Of a DNA stretch of 41,134 bases, positions 10,301-17,390 are shown one piece after another. The DNA comes from CAZZBK01 sp964652155 (GTDB lineage: Bacteria > Planctomycetota > Planctomycetia > Pirellulales > PNKZ01): contig CAZZBK010000035.1 in assembly GCA_964652155.1 (NCBI GenBank), forward strand, positions 1-41,134. Reading direction: 5' to 3'. The notes under the pieces were generated by a model, which was not told where the DNA came from, did no database searches, and saw only the letters and a program-made list of their open reading frames with translations. The first letter of the stretch is position 1; each line of letters opens with the position of its first letter. The translations under genes and the position numbers were made by a program.

Positions 10301-10599
10301 CTACCCCCGCGACCGCCACGCTGTTTCCATTGCAACCATCGCAGGAATATACGTTGTCGAGCCGTTTGAGCAGCACGGGCGCATACGAATTGTTGATCAA
10401 CAATACTTCCGTCGTCAGGGCGCAGTTCACCACGGTCCAACCGCAAGTGTTGAAGCCTCCGTTCAAAGATGAGCGGGCTCCGGCCACGATGGCGGTTGGT
10501 CAGGCCGCCGTGATTATCGGTCCGCGTGACGCTGGTCGCAACGAGGCGACCGAGATCCACCTGACCTCCGGAAACCAACCGATCGTTACGCCACGATGA
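4351..10599 (+). CDS. Giant transmembrane Ser/Thr kinase: zinc motif, kinase, LamG x2, LRR, FGE-fold x2
   Basis: 2082 residues. The cytoplasmic part has an anti-sigma-like zinc motif, H27-x3-C31-x2-C34, then a Hanks kinase with glycine loop GAGGMG (172-177), K194 in VALK, HRDIKPGN (286-293), DLG (306-308) and TVDYMAPEQ; the key catalytic residues are present. One membrane helix spans about 478-498, after a basic stretch. Outside lie a Pro/Ala linker, two LamG-like (concanavalin-fold) repeats (about 571-788 and 801-997, each ending DEGTGDVLHDASGNKH), a short leucine-rich repeat (about 1074-1205), two FGE-sulfatase-fold domains (about 1241-1508 and 1563-1831) and a 200-residue C-terminus I do not recognise. 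It follows an ECF sigma gene. The likely role is to sense an external ligand and act on that sigma factor. The FGE domains lack the catalytic cysteine pair. The ATG has no clear Shine-Dalgarno. Confidence 0.93.
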   Translation: MHPTKIELSEFLQGKLPGEACDSIVSHLESCPPCQETIRALEPSGDTLLEGLKNAPPPTPAEPECERAIRQAAARMPTAERTAPPAPVEPTASQGVTRERFITLMLETGIVSAEQWPSLERQAEVVKATDAAALARVLVQLNVLTKLQATGLFQNKTRGLVFGEYVVLDRIGAGGMGQVFKARHRRMDRLVALKVMSPAAMKNADAVKRFEREVRAAAKLAHPNIVHAYDAGQQDGMHFLVMEFVDGPDLSNVLKKQGPFAPQQAAKCLVQAARALAFAHGKGVVHRDIKPGNMLIDHDGTVKLLDLGLARMDDPLGGAGNDGLTQTGQMMGTVDYMAPEQAYNTREAGPPADVYSLGCSIYRLVTGESVYPGESSVEKILAHREKPIPSLRQGRPAVSPAFDQLFQRMLAKQPGDRPTMAQVVTELEAISEGIVTVHAPVIAREGLPKPASSPLPASLPKSAAVAGHRSPPRKNRRLLVGAGAAGFLLMLLGIWVIVRDKDGNEIARVKAPEGATVTVQNEAPAAPTKVASATPTKTAPAQPSAVKPPVVKPPVVSSPPPVVSAAGSPPGDYALSFGNDSSVVLPESLNAALDLVGPMTIETWVMSTATAAESKGDVPVVGVGGNSFGLYLNGLGNWQFRGYWAKKAPDGSWYTGGGANAHGDHQKPQRRHLAYVRTDKQFLLFKDGVLTGTSDAFPQALALAPQPPITIGGSGGLSHFHGLVDEVRFSKVARYTKPFTPSSRFEPDADTTALYHFDEGTGDVLHDASGNKHDGKIVGAKWVRADGGPITPAPSSSPPPGDYALHASKVSTGLMLDFSRPFTFEAYITPSIGPDSTKVHQTSLMVWNTINLLSGKDWSWRMFTTDEKLKTVAAQSTLVPQPGVRTHVAGIYTPQELRLYVNGKKAAVQDLSGVQYQGTGQPFSIGYGLIDQFDEVRVSQVARYDKDFTPQSRFEPDADTLLLFHCDEGTGDVLHDASGNKHEGTIIGAKWVRADGGAIHSAAAATTLVAGPSNQAWNTPAFQQWMMDVQAMSAEEQVKAVVKRVQESNPSYDGWEEHKVENNMVTELALKELANISPVRALLQLKALSIRGGVKPQQQTTDLSSLQGMSLTAIDLRYNYSLTDLSPLKAMPLQKIDLQGTAVTDLSPLRGMPLTYINLTYSVSDLSPLEDCKSLIWVYGINPNVPAASLAALQKALPKCSIHVPAKATNNPTTAPPLAVAPFDSAQAKAHQAAWAQHLGTTVETTNSVGAKMILIPPGEFLMGSSDEQIAAALKEAEEIKADSRVISQIGKAERPQHKIVISQPLLMSATEVTIGQFKKFAAATGYQTEAEKAAKDAKTVTYRSAVSDALPACLITWNDATAYCQWLSTQEKTTYRLPTEAEWEYACRAGTTTQYSFGDDMALLDQYGWYTKNYGSGAHSVGTVLPNNFGLFDMHGSLAEWCSDYYDEKRYEKPSLNDPNGPSAGSTRVMRGGYWGSIASQCRCAYRYYSVSSFPHHAHGFRVVRELAAPASTASVTPQPTVPAVAPPVPKPTGPVPPLAVAPFDAAQAKAHQAAWAKHLGTTVETTNSVGAKMILIPPGEFLMGSTDEQVAAALKEAEAIKADQAFKDHLQTSERPQHQVSITKPFRMGATEVTVGQFKKFVAATGYQTDVEKAAQPQPPPYLNPGYAVTDDSPAAAITWDDAAAYCKWLSDQEKTTYRLPTEAEWEYACRAGTTTRYSFGDDVALLPQYSWQGQSGRQSHAVGTKLPNGFGLFDMHGNVQEWCGDFYVENGYGATPQSDPTGPAAPSAKGGRVMRGGHIFEFRCHSAYHSGDTATNRRNFNGFRVVREMSVTPVAPETVAVATVTPTAPVLPVSPSPANPAATATQPTSATTLVCERLLAKLKPVGLSSSSQAFDGPDGDGRRGANGFVVSAPADWQTRGTTWHLKYLWSDTAHGLTLVHPLRNGHVRVQIIPQQVNLYPGGAVTTSFYYVTGKSPHPLFTTPATATLFPLQPSQEYTLSSRLSSTGAYELLINNTSVVRAQFTTVQPQVLKPPFKDERAPATMAVGQAAVIIGPRDAGRNEATEIHLTSGNQPIVTPR
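6580..6716 (+). repeat. In-gene duplication, LamG end segment, copy 1
   Basis: This stretch encodes SRFEPDADT...DEGTGDVLHDASGNKHDGKIVGAKWVRADGG. It recurs almost base for base at about 7204-7343 in the same gene, marking a duplicated LamG unit. Confidence 0.8.
7204..7343 (+). repeat. In-gene duplication, LamG end segment, copy 2
   Basis: Second copy of the segment at 6580-6716. The protein is nearly identical (DEGTGDVLHDASGNKHEGTIIGAKWVRADGG), while the LamG bodies upstream have diverged. Confidence 0.8.
8001..8160 (+). repeat. In-gene duplication, FGE-fold start segment, copy 1
   Basis: Encodes PLAVAPFDSAQAKAHQAAWA and the start of FGE domain 1 (NSVGAKMILIPPGEFLMGSS). Nearly identical DNA recurs about 965 bases later at 8966-9125. 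Confidence 0.8.
8966..9125 (+). repeat. In-gene duplication, FGE-fold start segment, copy 2
   Basis: Second copy of the 8001-8160 segment, opening FGE domain 2. The high DNA identity, beside diverged flanks, suggests recent duplication or gene conversion. Confidence 0.8.
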
Positions 10600-10695
10600 C
10601 CGCGCCAGTCATGCCACCGGTCGTCGTCTCACCGGTTCCGACAACTCCTGGGCCATCGCACGTCGAATCGCTCGCCTTCGCCCCGTGTGAAATCG

Positions 10696-11523
10696 TCACG
10701 GCATCTTGCTGGCGCGGCGCTGATAGGTGCCCGCCACGACCTGTGGCCGCGCGGTCGAGACGACCCCGTAAAACGTCTTGACCTCGCCGTTGATCTTGAC
10801 CGCCACGCGAAACGGTGTGGCGTCCTTCTTCTCGTCGTGCCGGGCGAAGTAATGCACGATCACGCGATAGGTCCCCGGCGGAGCGCCCCCTGTCGGCCAA
10901 AACACATTCTCGACCGGCTCGATGGACATATTGCCGGGCACATTCATGTCGACGTCCAAATACCCGCCGCAGCGCGAGCGCTTGTTGCGATACGAGATTC
11001 GCTCGGTCGACGGTGCCACGACGTGCACGTCGAGGTCGTTGTAGTTGTCCCAGACGAGCGTCACCTGTACGTCGCCGGTCTGTCCGCCGGCGCGCTCGAG
11101 TCGTTTGGCAAACTCGCCGCCGAGCCGCTCGCCGATCCCGCGCGCGGCTTGCTCGGCCGGGTTGTCTCCGGTGCCTGGTATGCCCTGGGTAAACGCGCTT
11201 CCCACGCCCGTGAGCGCGAGCTGCGGGCCGATGGGAGAGCGAAACGGGTCGGCCGCGTTCGACGAGGCGGCCACCAACAGCTCCGAGAGGGCCGTCACCT
11301 CGAGCGGCGTCTCGGATGCCGACTCGTTCAGGGCCTCGACCGGCCGAGCGTTGGTCTCGTCCGGCAGCGAGCTGACGATCAGCACCGTCTCCCGCGCTTC
11401 TGAGTCGATCAGCACCAGCCCTAGCACGATCATGGCGATCATGTGGAAGAGCAAGCTGGCCAGCGACGACTCGAACCACGGAGTCGACGAACACAGCCGC
11501 GGCGCTGAGTGGTCTCGATCCAT
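10696..11523 (-). CDS. Membrane-anchored DUF2135-like protein
   Basis: 275 residues from ATG 11523 (MDRDHSAPRL); the frame runs further upstream to 11601 but that part has no signal-like content. One N-terminal helix (LASLLFHMIAMIVLGLVLI) would anchor it with most of the chain outside. After a low-complexity middle comes a beta-rich domain, DVQVTLVWDNYNDLDVHVVAPS...ISYRNKRSRCGGYLDVDMN...ENVFWPTGGAPPGTYRVIVHYFARH, the pattern of DUF2135-like modules often found with von Willebrand-type proteins. Function unknown. It converges with the giant kinase gene, the ends being 96 bases apart, so it is not in that operon. Confidence 0.82.
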   Translation of the reverse strand: MDRDHSAPRLCSSTPWFESSLASLLFHMIAMIVLGLVLIDSEARETVLIVSSLPDETNARPVEALNESASETPLEVTALSELLVAASSNAADPFRSPIGPQLALTGVGSAFTQGIPGTGDNPAEQAARGIGERLGGEFAKRLERAGGQTGDVQVTLVWDNYNDLDVHVVAPSTERISYRNKRSRCGGYLDVDMNVPGNMSIEPVENVFWPTGGAPPGTYRVIVHYFARHDEKKDATPFRVAVKINGEVKTFYGVVSTARPQVVAGTYQRRASKMP

Positions 11524-11669
11524 CTCACGGCACGTGAAAAGGGGCAATGGCAAATCGCGGCGGCAGACTCGCCGCCCAGTAGATGAGTCTTGTGTTAGCA
11601 TACGCCCTGTCGCCGCGGCGCGTCAAACTCAGCCGACATGAGTGCTTCGCCGATCGCAAAGCCGCATCA

Positions 11670-11719
11670 CCCCTCTCCCTTTGGGAGAGGATGGCGAACG
11701 GAGTGAGCCAGGTGAGGGA
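11670..11719 (+). repeat. Intergenic repeat family A, left unit
   Basis: Begins CCCCTCTCCCTTTGGGAGAG, a hairpin, followed by a GGTGAGGGA-type end. It is paired with an inverted unit at 11774-11820. The same paired structure occurs at 21469-21620. Confidence 0.7.
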
Positions 11720-11773
11720 ACTGCGCAGCGATATTGCGGCCAACCATGAGTTTATGCCGCGAGACGAGGCAAT

Positions 11774-11820
11774 CTCCCCTCATCCGCCCTTCGGGCACCT
11801 TCTCTCAGTGGGAGCAGGGA
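11774..11820 (-). repeat. Intergenic repeat family A, right unit (inverted)
   Basis: Reads CTCCCCTCATCCGCCCTTCG on the plus strand, then CTCAGTGGGAGCAGGGA: the inverted partner of 11670-11719, and close to 21574-21620. Confidence 0.7.
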
Positions 11821-11946
11821 CTTGGCAATCCTGCTGGGCCTGAGCCGCGCCTGGCCACGGAGAGGTTCTCGCCACGCTCCTCAGGGGATACAATACGACC
11901 GGCACGGTGCTCTCAGCCCCTATTCGCCCCCGGTTGAACTCAGCTC

Positions 11947-14826
11947 ATGACCCAAAAACCGCTCTTCTTGTCGCGGCTGCGTTGCGCTCGTGGGCTGATC
12001 GTGTTCGCGTGGGCGATCGGTTGGTTGGCCCCCCCTGCCCTGTTCGCGGCCGATGATCTGCCCGCCGCTCGCAAGTTGTTCTTACAAGGCAAGTACGCCG
12101 AGGCGCAAGAGGCCTACGAGAAATTGCCCCCCGAGCAGCATCTTACCGCGGTCGTGGGGCTCGCTCGCATCCATGCCGCCGTGGGCGAATACGACCAGGC
12201 GCTCCAACAACTGCGTTCCGCGCTTGACAAGTCTCCGGCGAGCGCCACGCTGCACGCTGAAATCGCGCAGCTCGAGTTCGATCGCGGCCGCTATGCCGAG
12301 TGCGATGCGTCGATCGTCGCGGCCCTTAAGAGCGAGCCCGAGCACTTGCTCGCCCGTTGGCTGCAAGCCGAACGGCATCGCACCGCCGGCCGACTCGCTG
12401 AGGCCGATCAGGCGTACAAGTGGTTTGTCGATTACTACAACGACCACGAGGTTAAAGAGGTCGAGTCGCTACGGCTCATCGGCCTGGCGGCGGCGCAGTA
12501 TGCCCGCTTCCATCAACTCAGCGATCAGTTCACGTTTCTGGTCAATGAACTGTACCCGGAACTCATTGAGGCCGACGCTGATTACTGGCCGGCGCATCTT
12601 GAGGCGGGCCGACTGTATCTCGAAAAGTACAACGAGGCCGAGGCGCGTCGCGAGTTCGCCGCCGCCTTGAAGATCAACGGCAACTCGTCCGAGGTGTACG
12701 CGGCCGTGGCCCAGTTGGCATTGCAGAACTACAACCTCGACGAGGCGCGGCGGGCTGCCCACCGCGCGCTAGAAATCAATCCCGATCAGCTCACGGCACA
12801 CCTGGCGCTTGTCGATACGCAGTGCGCCAACTTCGAGATTCGCGACGCCCTGACGGCGCTCGAGATCGCCCTGAAGCTCAACAGCGTTTCCGAGGCCACG
12901 CTCGGTCGGCTCGCTGGTGTGTACGCGGCGCTCGATGGCCTCCGCTCCAGCGGACCCGTCGAGGGTGCCGCCCCCACGCGGTTCAGCAAGCTGCTCGCCG
13001 AAGTCGACGTGCGCAACCCCCATGCCGGCGAGTTCTATTACACGCTCGGCGCGACTTTTGACCTGGCCCGCAAATACCCCCTGGCCGCGCGTTACTACCG
13101 CGTCGCGGTCGAGCGGATGCCGCAGCTCGTGGCCCCCGCCGGAGCGTTGGGCATGGTGCTCATGCGGCTGGGCGAAGAGGCCGAGGCCCGCGTCCAGTTG
13201 CAGCAGTCGTTCGACAAGGACCCCTTCAACGCCCGGGTGAGCAACTCGCTCAAGGTGCTCGAAGTGCTCGACGATTACGCGGTGCTCGAGACCGAGCATT
13301 TTGTGCTCCGCTTCGATCGAGGCCGCGACGAGCTGCTGGCGCGTCGCGCCGCCAAGTATCTCGAAGAGCACGTCTACCCCGAGTTGTGCAAACAGTTCCA
13401 GTTCCAGCCCGAGGGCAAATCGCTGTTCGAGTTCTTTAGCCGCGCCCGCAACACCAACGGCCACGGCTGGTTCAGTGCCCGGATGGTCGGTCTGCCTTAC
13501 GTGGGCACCGTCGGGGCCTGCGCGGGCAAGATCGTCGCGATGGCCTCGCCCAACGACATGCCCAAAAAGTTCAACTGGGCGCGCGTGCTCAAGCATGAGT
13601 TTGTACACGTGCTCAACTTGCAGCAGACCGACTTCAATATCCCGCACTGGTACACCGAGGCCCTGGCCGTGCAGACCGAGGCCGGGCCCCGTTCGCCCGT
13701 GTGGAACCAACTCCTCCGCGAGCGGGTCCCCAAAGGGGATGTGTTCAATCTGGACACGATCAACCTGGGCTTTGTCCGCCCGAAGTCGAGTCTCGACTGG
13801 CAGATGGCCTACTGTCAGGCGCAGCTCTATGCCCAGTACCTGATTAAAACCCACGGGGCCGACGCGCCCGCCAAACTGCTCCAGGCCTACGCCGACAACC
13901 TCGACACGCGGGCGGCACTCAAGCGGCACTTCAACATCGAGCAAGAAGCGTTCGAGAAGGGTTACCGCGCGTTCCTCGACGCGCTTGTGGCCGATTTGAA
14001 AAAACAGGACGACGAGGAAGACGAGCCCGAGCCGGCCGAGTGGGCCAAGCGTTTCGAGCAGAACAAGGACGACCCCGACGCGGCCGCGGCGATGGCCGAG
14101 ATCATGCTGGCCAAGAAAGACTACGCCGCGGCCCGCAAGTTGGCCGACGGTGTGTTGCAGCAGCAGCCCAAGCACCCTCGGGCCAACTACGTGCTCTCCC
14201 GCGTGCGGCTCGTGATCGGCGAGGAGGACGAGGCGGTCAAGCTGCTCACCCGCGCGTTCGACCCACAGAAACCCGACCTGCGCGTGCTCCGCGCACTGGC
14301 CGAAGGGCACTATCAGGCCGGCCGCTACGATGAAGCGCTCAAACTGTACAAGCTCGGCGCGGCGCGGCAGGGTAACTCGGCCGAATGGCTCAAGTCGCTC
14401 GCCCGGGTCTACATCAAACAAGCCAACGAGGCCGGCCTGACCGACGTCTTGCGGCAACTCGCCGAGGCCGACGCCGATGAGCTGGTGATGCGAAAAAAAT
14501 TGGCCCAACTCGCGCTCAAGAACAACGATTTTGCCCAGGCCTGGCGTTGGTCGAACGAGTCGCTGTTCATCGACGTGGGGGATGTCGACGCGCTGCGCAT
14601 GTCGGGCCAAGCCGCCTTCGGGCTGAAACAGTACTCCGACGCGATCGATTCGTACGAAGCGCTCGTGCAGCTCGACGGCGACGATCACGACGCGCGCTTT
14701 CATCTGGCCGAGGCCTGCGTGGGGGCCAAGCAACTCGACCGCGCCCGGACCGTCTTGCAAACGCTGCTCGAGCGCAGCAGCGGACACACCGAGGCGCAGC
14801 AACTTCTCAAGTCGTTACCCAAATAG
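11947..14826 (+). CDS. Exported TPR protein with a gluzincin (peptidase MA-like) domain
   Basis: 959 residues with a signal peptide (LIVFAWAIGWLAPPALFAA). TPR units fill residues about 35-440 and 690-950. Between them lies a metallopeptidase-like domain with H550-E-F-V-H554 in LKHEFVHVLNLQQT and a glutamate at 571 in WYTEALAVQ, the HExxH...E layout of gluzincins. An acidic linker (KKQDDEEDEPEPAEW) precedes the second TPR block. It is probably a periplasmic or surface protein that binds partners by TPRs; proteolysis is plausible from the intact metal site but the substrate is unknown. The MazG-like gene follows after only 8 bases, so the genes probably share a transcript. Confidence 0.88.
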   Translation: MTQKPLFLSRLRCARGLIVFAWAIGWLAPPALFAADDLPAARKLFLQGKYAEAQEAYEKLPPEQHLTAVVGLARIHAAVGEYDQALQQLRSALDKSPASATLHAEIAQLEFDRGRYAECDASIVAALKSEPEHLLARWLQAERHRTAGRLAEADQAYKWFVDYYNDHEVKEVESLRLIGLAAAQYARFHQLSDQFTFLVNELYPELIEADADYWPAHLEAGRLYLEKYNEAEARREFAAALKINGNSSEVYAAVAQLALQNYNLDEARRAAHRALEINPDQLTAHLALVDTQCANFEIRDALTALEIALKLNSVSEATLGRLAGVYAALDGLRSSGPVEGAAPTRFSKLLAEVDVRNPHAGEFYYTLGATFDLARKYPLAARYYRVAVERMPQLVAPAGALGMVLMRLGEEAEARVQLQQSFDKDPFNARVSNSLKVLEVLDDYAVLETEHFVLRFDRGRDELLARRAAKYLEEHVYPELCKQFQFQPEGKSLFEFFSRARNTNGHGWFSARMVGLPYVGTVGACAGKIVAMASPNDMPKKFNWARVLKHEFVHVLNLQQTDFNIPHWYTEALAVQTEAGPRSPVWNQLLRERVPKGDVFNLDTINLGFVRPKSSLDWQMAYCQAQLYAQYLIKTHGADAPAKLLQAYADNLDTRAALKRHFNIEQEAFEKGYRAFLDALVADLKKQDDEEDEPEPAEWAKRFEQNKDDPDAAAAMAEIMLAKKDYAAARKLADGVLQQQPKHPRANYVLSRVRLVIGEEDEAVKLLTRAFDPQKPDLRVLRALAEGHYQAGRYDEALKLYKLGAARQGNSAEWLKSLARVYIKQANEAGLTDVLRQLAEADADELVMRKKLAQLALKNNDFAQAWRWSNESLFIDVGDVDALRMSGQAAFGLKQYSDAIDSYEALVQLDGDDHDARFHLAEACVGAKQLDRARTVLQTLLERSSGHTEAQQLLKSLPK

Positions 14827-14834
14827 GATGCCCC

Positions 14835-15173
14835 ATGACCCTTGACGTGCCGAACCTCGACCGCGCCGCGAACATCACGCTGCGCGATTTTCAGCGGCTG
14901 ATCCGCGACATGTACTTGGAAAAAGATCAGGCCCGGGGCGTCTCGGGCACGTTCATGTGGTTCATGGAAGAGGTCGGCGAGTTGGCCAGTTGCTTGCGCC
15001 ATGGCACGCATGAAGAGCGGCTCGGCGAATTTGCCGACGTGATCGCCTGGCTCTCGACGCTCGCTAATCTGGCCGAGGTCGACCTCGCCGAGGCCGTCGC
15101 TCGCAAGTACGGCACCGGCTGCCCGGGTTGCGGTCAGTTTCAATGCACCTGCGACGGGTCAGACAAGCCATGA
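14835..15173 (+). CDS. MazG-like nucleotide pyrophosphohydrolase
   Basis: 112 residues. The all-alpha NTP-pyrophosphatase signature is present: E45-E46-x2-E49 (FMEEVGELA) and E65-x2-D68 (GEFADVIAWL), the acidic residues that bind Mg2+. Such enzymes hydrolyse (d)NTPs to monophosphates. The C-terminus adds CPGCGQFQCTC, four cysteines that may bind zinc, an extra not needed for the fold. ATG 14835 comes 8 bases after the TPR gene stop, and its TGA overlaps the ATG of the next gene (ATGA at 15170-15173), a sign of translational coupling. Confidence 0.88.
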   Translation: MTLDVPNLDRAANITLRDFQRLIRDMYLEKDQARGVSGTFMWFMEEVGELASCLRHGTHEERLGEFADVIAWLSTLANLAEVDLAEAVARKYGTGCPGCGQFQCTCDGSDKP

Positions 15174-17356
15174 GAGGGTTGTGGTGCTGGGGACTCATCG
15201 GGATCTCGTTGCTTGTCTCGCGCGATGCGCTCGCGCAGTCGGCGGTTGAGCCTGACATCGTCTCGGCGCGACTCGGGTTCGACGGCTATCACCGACTCGG
15301 GCATTGGGTCCCGCTGGAGGTGGTTGTTCGCGGCGGCACGCACGCTGCCACAGGGGCGCTGTTCGTCAGCATTCCCGATGGCCACGACACGCTGGCCACG
15401 TTCAGCACGCCACCCAGTGCTCCGCTGGTGCTGCAACCGCAGGCGGACACACGCACGGTCTTATATGTGCAGTTGGGGCGCATCGTCCGCGGCCTCGACA
15501 TGCTGCTCGTGCTCGACAACGGTCATCAGGTCAAACGACACGTCGAACTCGCTGAGCCCGATCGCGGCACGGCCCTCGACGGACGCACCAAGCTCTACCT
15601 CTCGCTGGGCGCGTCGTTCTTAAAATCTCAGCGCGGCGAGGCGAGCAAGGACGTCGTTGTCGAGCTGAGCGACATCGCGTCGTTGCCCACGCAATGGTAC
15701 GGCTACGACAGCGTCGATCTCGTGGTGCTCAACGCGAACCAACCGGAGCGCTGCCGCGCCCTGGCTGCCGACCCTGCGCGGCTCAACGCCTTGCGGCAGT
15801 GGGTCGAGTTGGGCGGACGACTGTTGATTGTCGGCGGCAGCGAGGCGCGAGAGACCCTCGCCGTCGGCGCGCCACTGGCTCAATTCTTGCCCGGCACGTT
15901 GGCTGAGGTCGTCACGCTCCGCTCGGCCAGCTCGCTCGAACAGTTCAGCGGCTCGAGTCGACAAATTCCCACCCGGCTCGGCGGCGCGTCGATCGATTTG
16001 AGCGTCGCCCGGTTGACGGACGTGCGGGGCGTGACCACGCTGCGCGACGGTGACGTGCCGCTGGTCGTGCAGTCGCCGCGAGGCTTGGGACAAATCACGT
16101 TCTTCGCCGCCGACCTCGACCATCGACCGCTCGACGCATGGGAGGGACGCGCGGCGGTTGTGCAACGCTTGCTCGCCCCGACACTCCAGGCCGTCGGCGA
16201 TGACGAGCAACCCACCGACGCCTCGGTCCAGGCCCTCTCGGCCGGGCTCTTGGACATCGTCAGCCAACTCCACGACGCGCTCGATCATTTCGAGGGGGTG
16301 CAGATTGTGCCCTTCTACGTCGTCGGAGTGGCGCTGCTCGGCTACATCGCGCTCATTGGACCCGGCGACTACTGGCTCGTGACCCGCTATTTCAAGCGAG
16401 CCCAGTGGACCTGGATCACATTCCCTTCGCTGGTGGTCATCGCGTGTCTCGCCGCCTATGGTGTCGCCCTGTGGGCCAAAGGGACTCAGGTGCGCGTGAA
16501 TCAAGTGGACCTCGTCGATCTCGACATGGTCTCAGGGCAGCTGCGCGGCACGAGTTGGTGCAATGTATTTAGCCCGCAAACAGACCGTTTCGACTTCAGC
16601 GTTAAACCTCAATCCTGGGAAGCTGCCGAGACCTCGATGCTCGTGTCGTGGTTGGGCAATCCGGGGGACGCTTGGCAAGGGATGCACCGTCCCTCGGGCG
16701 GGGCGTTGAGCAGTCGCGGCTACGTGTTCGCCCCCGAGTTGAATGCCCTGCACGCATTGCCAATCGATATCTGGTCGTCGCGCGCGATCACCGCGAGTTG
16801 GACAACGATGCATGCACAGACCTCCGCGACGAAGGGGCTCAAATTGCATAGCGACCGCGCGTTGCATGGCACGCTCGTCAATCCGTTCGCGGTCCGTTTG
16901 ACCGACTGTGTACTGGCCTTCGATCGCTCGGCGTATTTCCTGGGGACACTCGAGCCGGGACAGGCCATCACGCTCAAGCCGAGTACGCAGCGCGATCTGA
17001 GCGTGGCCCTGCGCGAGTTTGTCACGGTCGACAACCAAAAACGGTCCGGGGTACTGCGCCACGCCGTGCCTTACAATCCGCTGAGCGAAGACATCCCCAC
17101 GATCGTCAAGACGATCATGTTCTACAAGGCCAGCGGTGGACGCAGCTACACGGGCCTGAGCAACCGCGCGGTCGAGCGACTCGATCTGAGCGAGCTGCTC
17201 GCGCTCGATCGGGCCGTGCTCGTCGGCACGGGGCCCAACGACCCCGACGCGGCACCATCCCAACTGCTGAACCACGGTCGGCCGTTGATCGGCGAGCACG
17301 AAACGCGCTGGGGGTTCTATCGGGCTGTCATGCCGTTCGAGTCGGAGCGTCCGTAG
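15170..17356 (+). CDS. Large membrane protein with GATase-like fold, beside an ABC ATPase
   Basis: 728 residues from ATG 15170, overlapping the MazG stop. A signal-type segment (LWCWGLIGISLLVSRDALAQS) leads to a beta-rich domain (GFDGYHRLGHWVPLEVVVRGG), then a stretch like the glutamine-amidotransferase-like domains of exported proteins (DSVDLVVLNANQPERC...LRQWVELGGRLLIVGG). Two membrane helices lie at about 378-399 and 414-436, and about 290 further residues follow. I do not recognise a named family. Its position before an ABC ATPase with no other permease nearby suggests a membrane partner of that ATPase, but it has too few helices for a typical permease. Confidence 0.75.
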   Translation: MRGLWCWGLIGISLLVSRDALAQSAVEPDIVSARLGFDGYHRLGHWVPLEVVVRGGTHAATGALFVSIPDGHDTLATFSTPPSAPLVLQPQADTRTVLYVQLGRIVRGLDMLLVLDNGHQVKRHVELAEPDRGTALDGRTKLYLSLGASFLKSQRGEASKDVVVELSDIASLPTQWYGYDSVDLVVLNANQPERCRALAADPARLNALRQWVELGGRLLIVGGSEARETLAVGAPLAQFLPGTLAEVVTLRSASSLEQFSGSSRQIPTRLGGASIDLSVARLTDVRGVTTLRDGDVPLVVQSPRGLGQITFFAADLDHRPLDAWEGRAAVVQRLLAPTLQAVGDDEQPTDASVQALSAGLLDIVSQLHDALDHFEGVQIVPFYVVGVALLGYIALIGPGDYWLVTRYFKRAQWTWITFPSLVVIACLAAYGVALWAKGTQVRVNQVDLVDLDMVSGQLRGTSWCNVFSPQTDRFDFSVKPQSWEAAETSMLVSWLGNPGDAWQGMHRPSGGALSSRGYVFAPELNALHALPIDIWSSRAITASWTTMHAQTSATKGLKLHSDRALHGTLVNPFAVRLTDCVLAFDRSAYFLGTLEPGQAITLKPSTQRDLSVALREFVTVDNQKRSGVLRHAVPYNPLSEDIPTIVKTIMFYKASGGRSYTGLSNRAVERLDLSELLALDRAVLVGTGPNDPDAAPSQLLNHGRPLIGEHETRWGFYRAVMPFESERP

Positions 17357-17390
17357 CTTTCAATTCAAGTGATCGATCGAGGAACGCACG

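Larger units (their letters stand above)
11524..11946. other. 423-base gene-free stretch with repeat elements
   Basis: It separates two divergent genes and should hold both promoters. A GGCGGC / GCCGCC hairpin sits near 11559-11577, and a pair of family A repeats at 11670-11719 and 11774-11820. I see no coding region with family signal and no convincing promoter hexamers. Confidence 0.6.

Noticed and set aside
10616..10636. ACCGGT repeated around a 9-base loop between convergent genes
   Set aside because: A stem of only six bases without a U-tract is too weak to call a terminator.
10586..11494. A 302-codon minus-strand frame overlapping the DUF2135-like gene
   Set aside because: It is Arg-rich without motifs and overlaps the better-supported frame that has an anchor helix and a recognisable domain.
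11559..11577. GGCGGC-AGACTC-GCCGCC hairpin upstream of the DUF2135-like gene
   Set aside because: Resembles family C repeats but lacks the CTTGGG tail, so I did not count it as a member.
12769..14802. A 677-codon open frame on the minus strand opposite the TPR/peptidase gene
   Set aside because: It has no family motif and mirrors the GC-rich codon pattern of the plus-strand gene, which has clear TPR and HExxH motifs.
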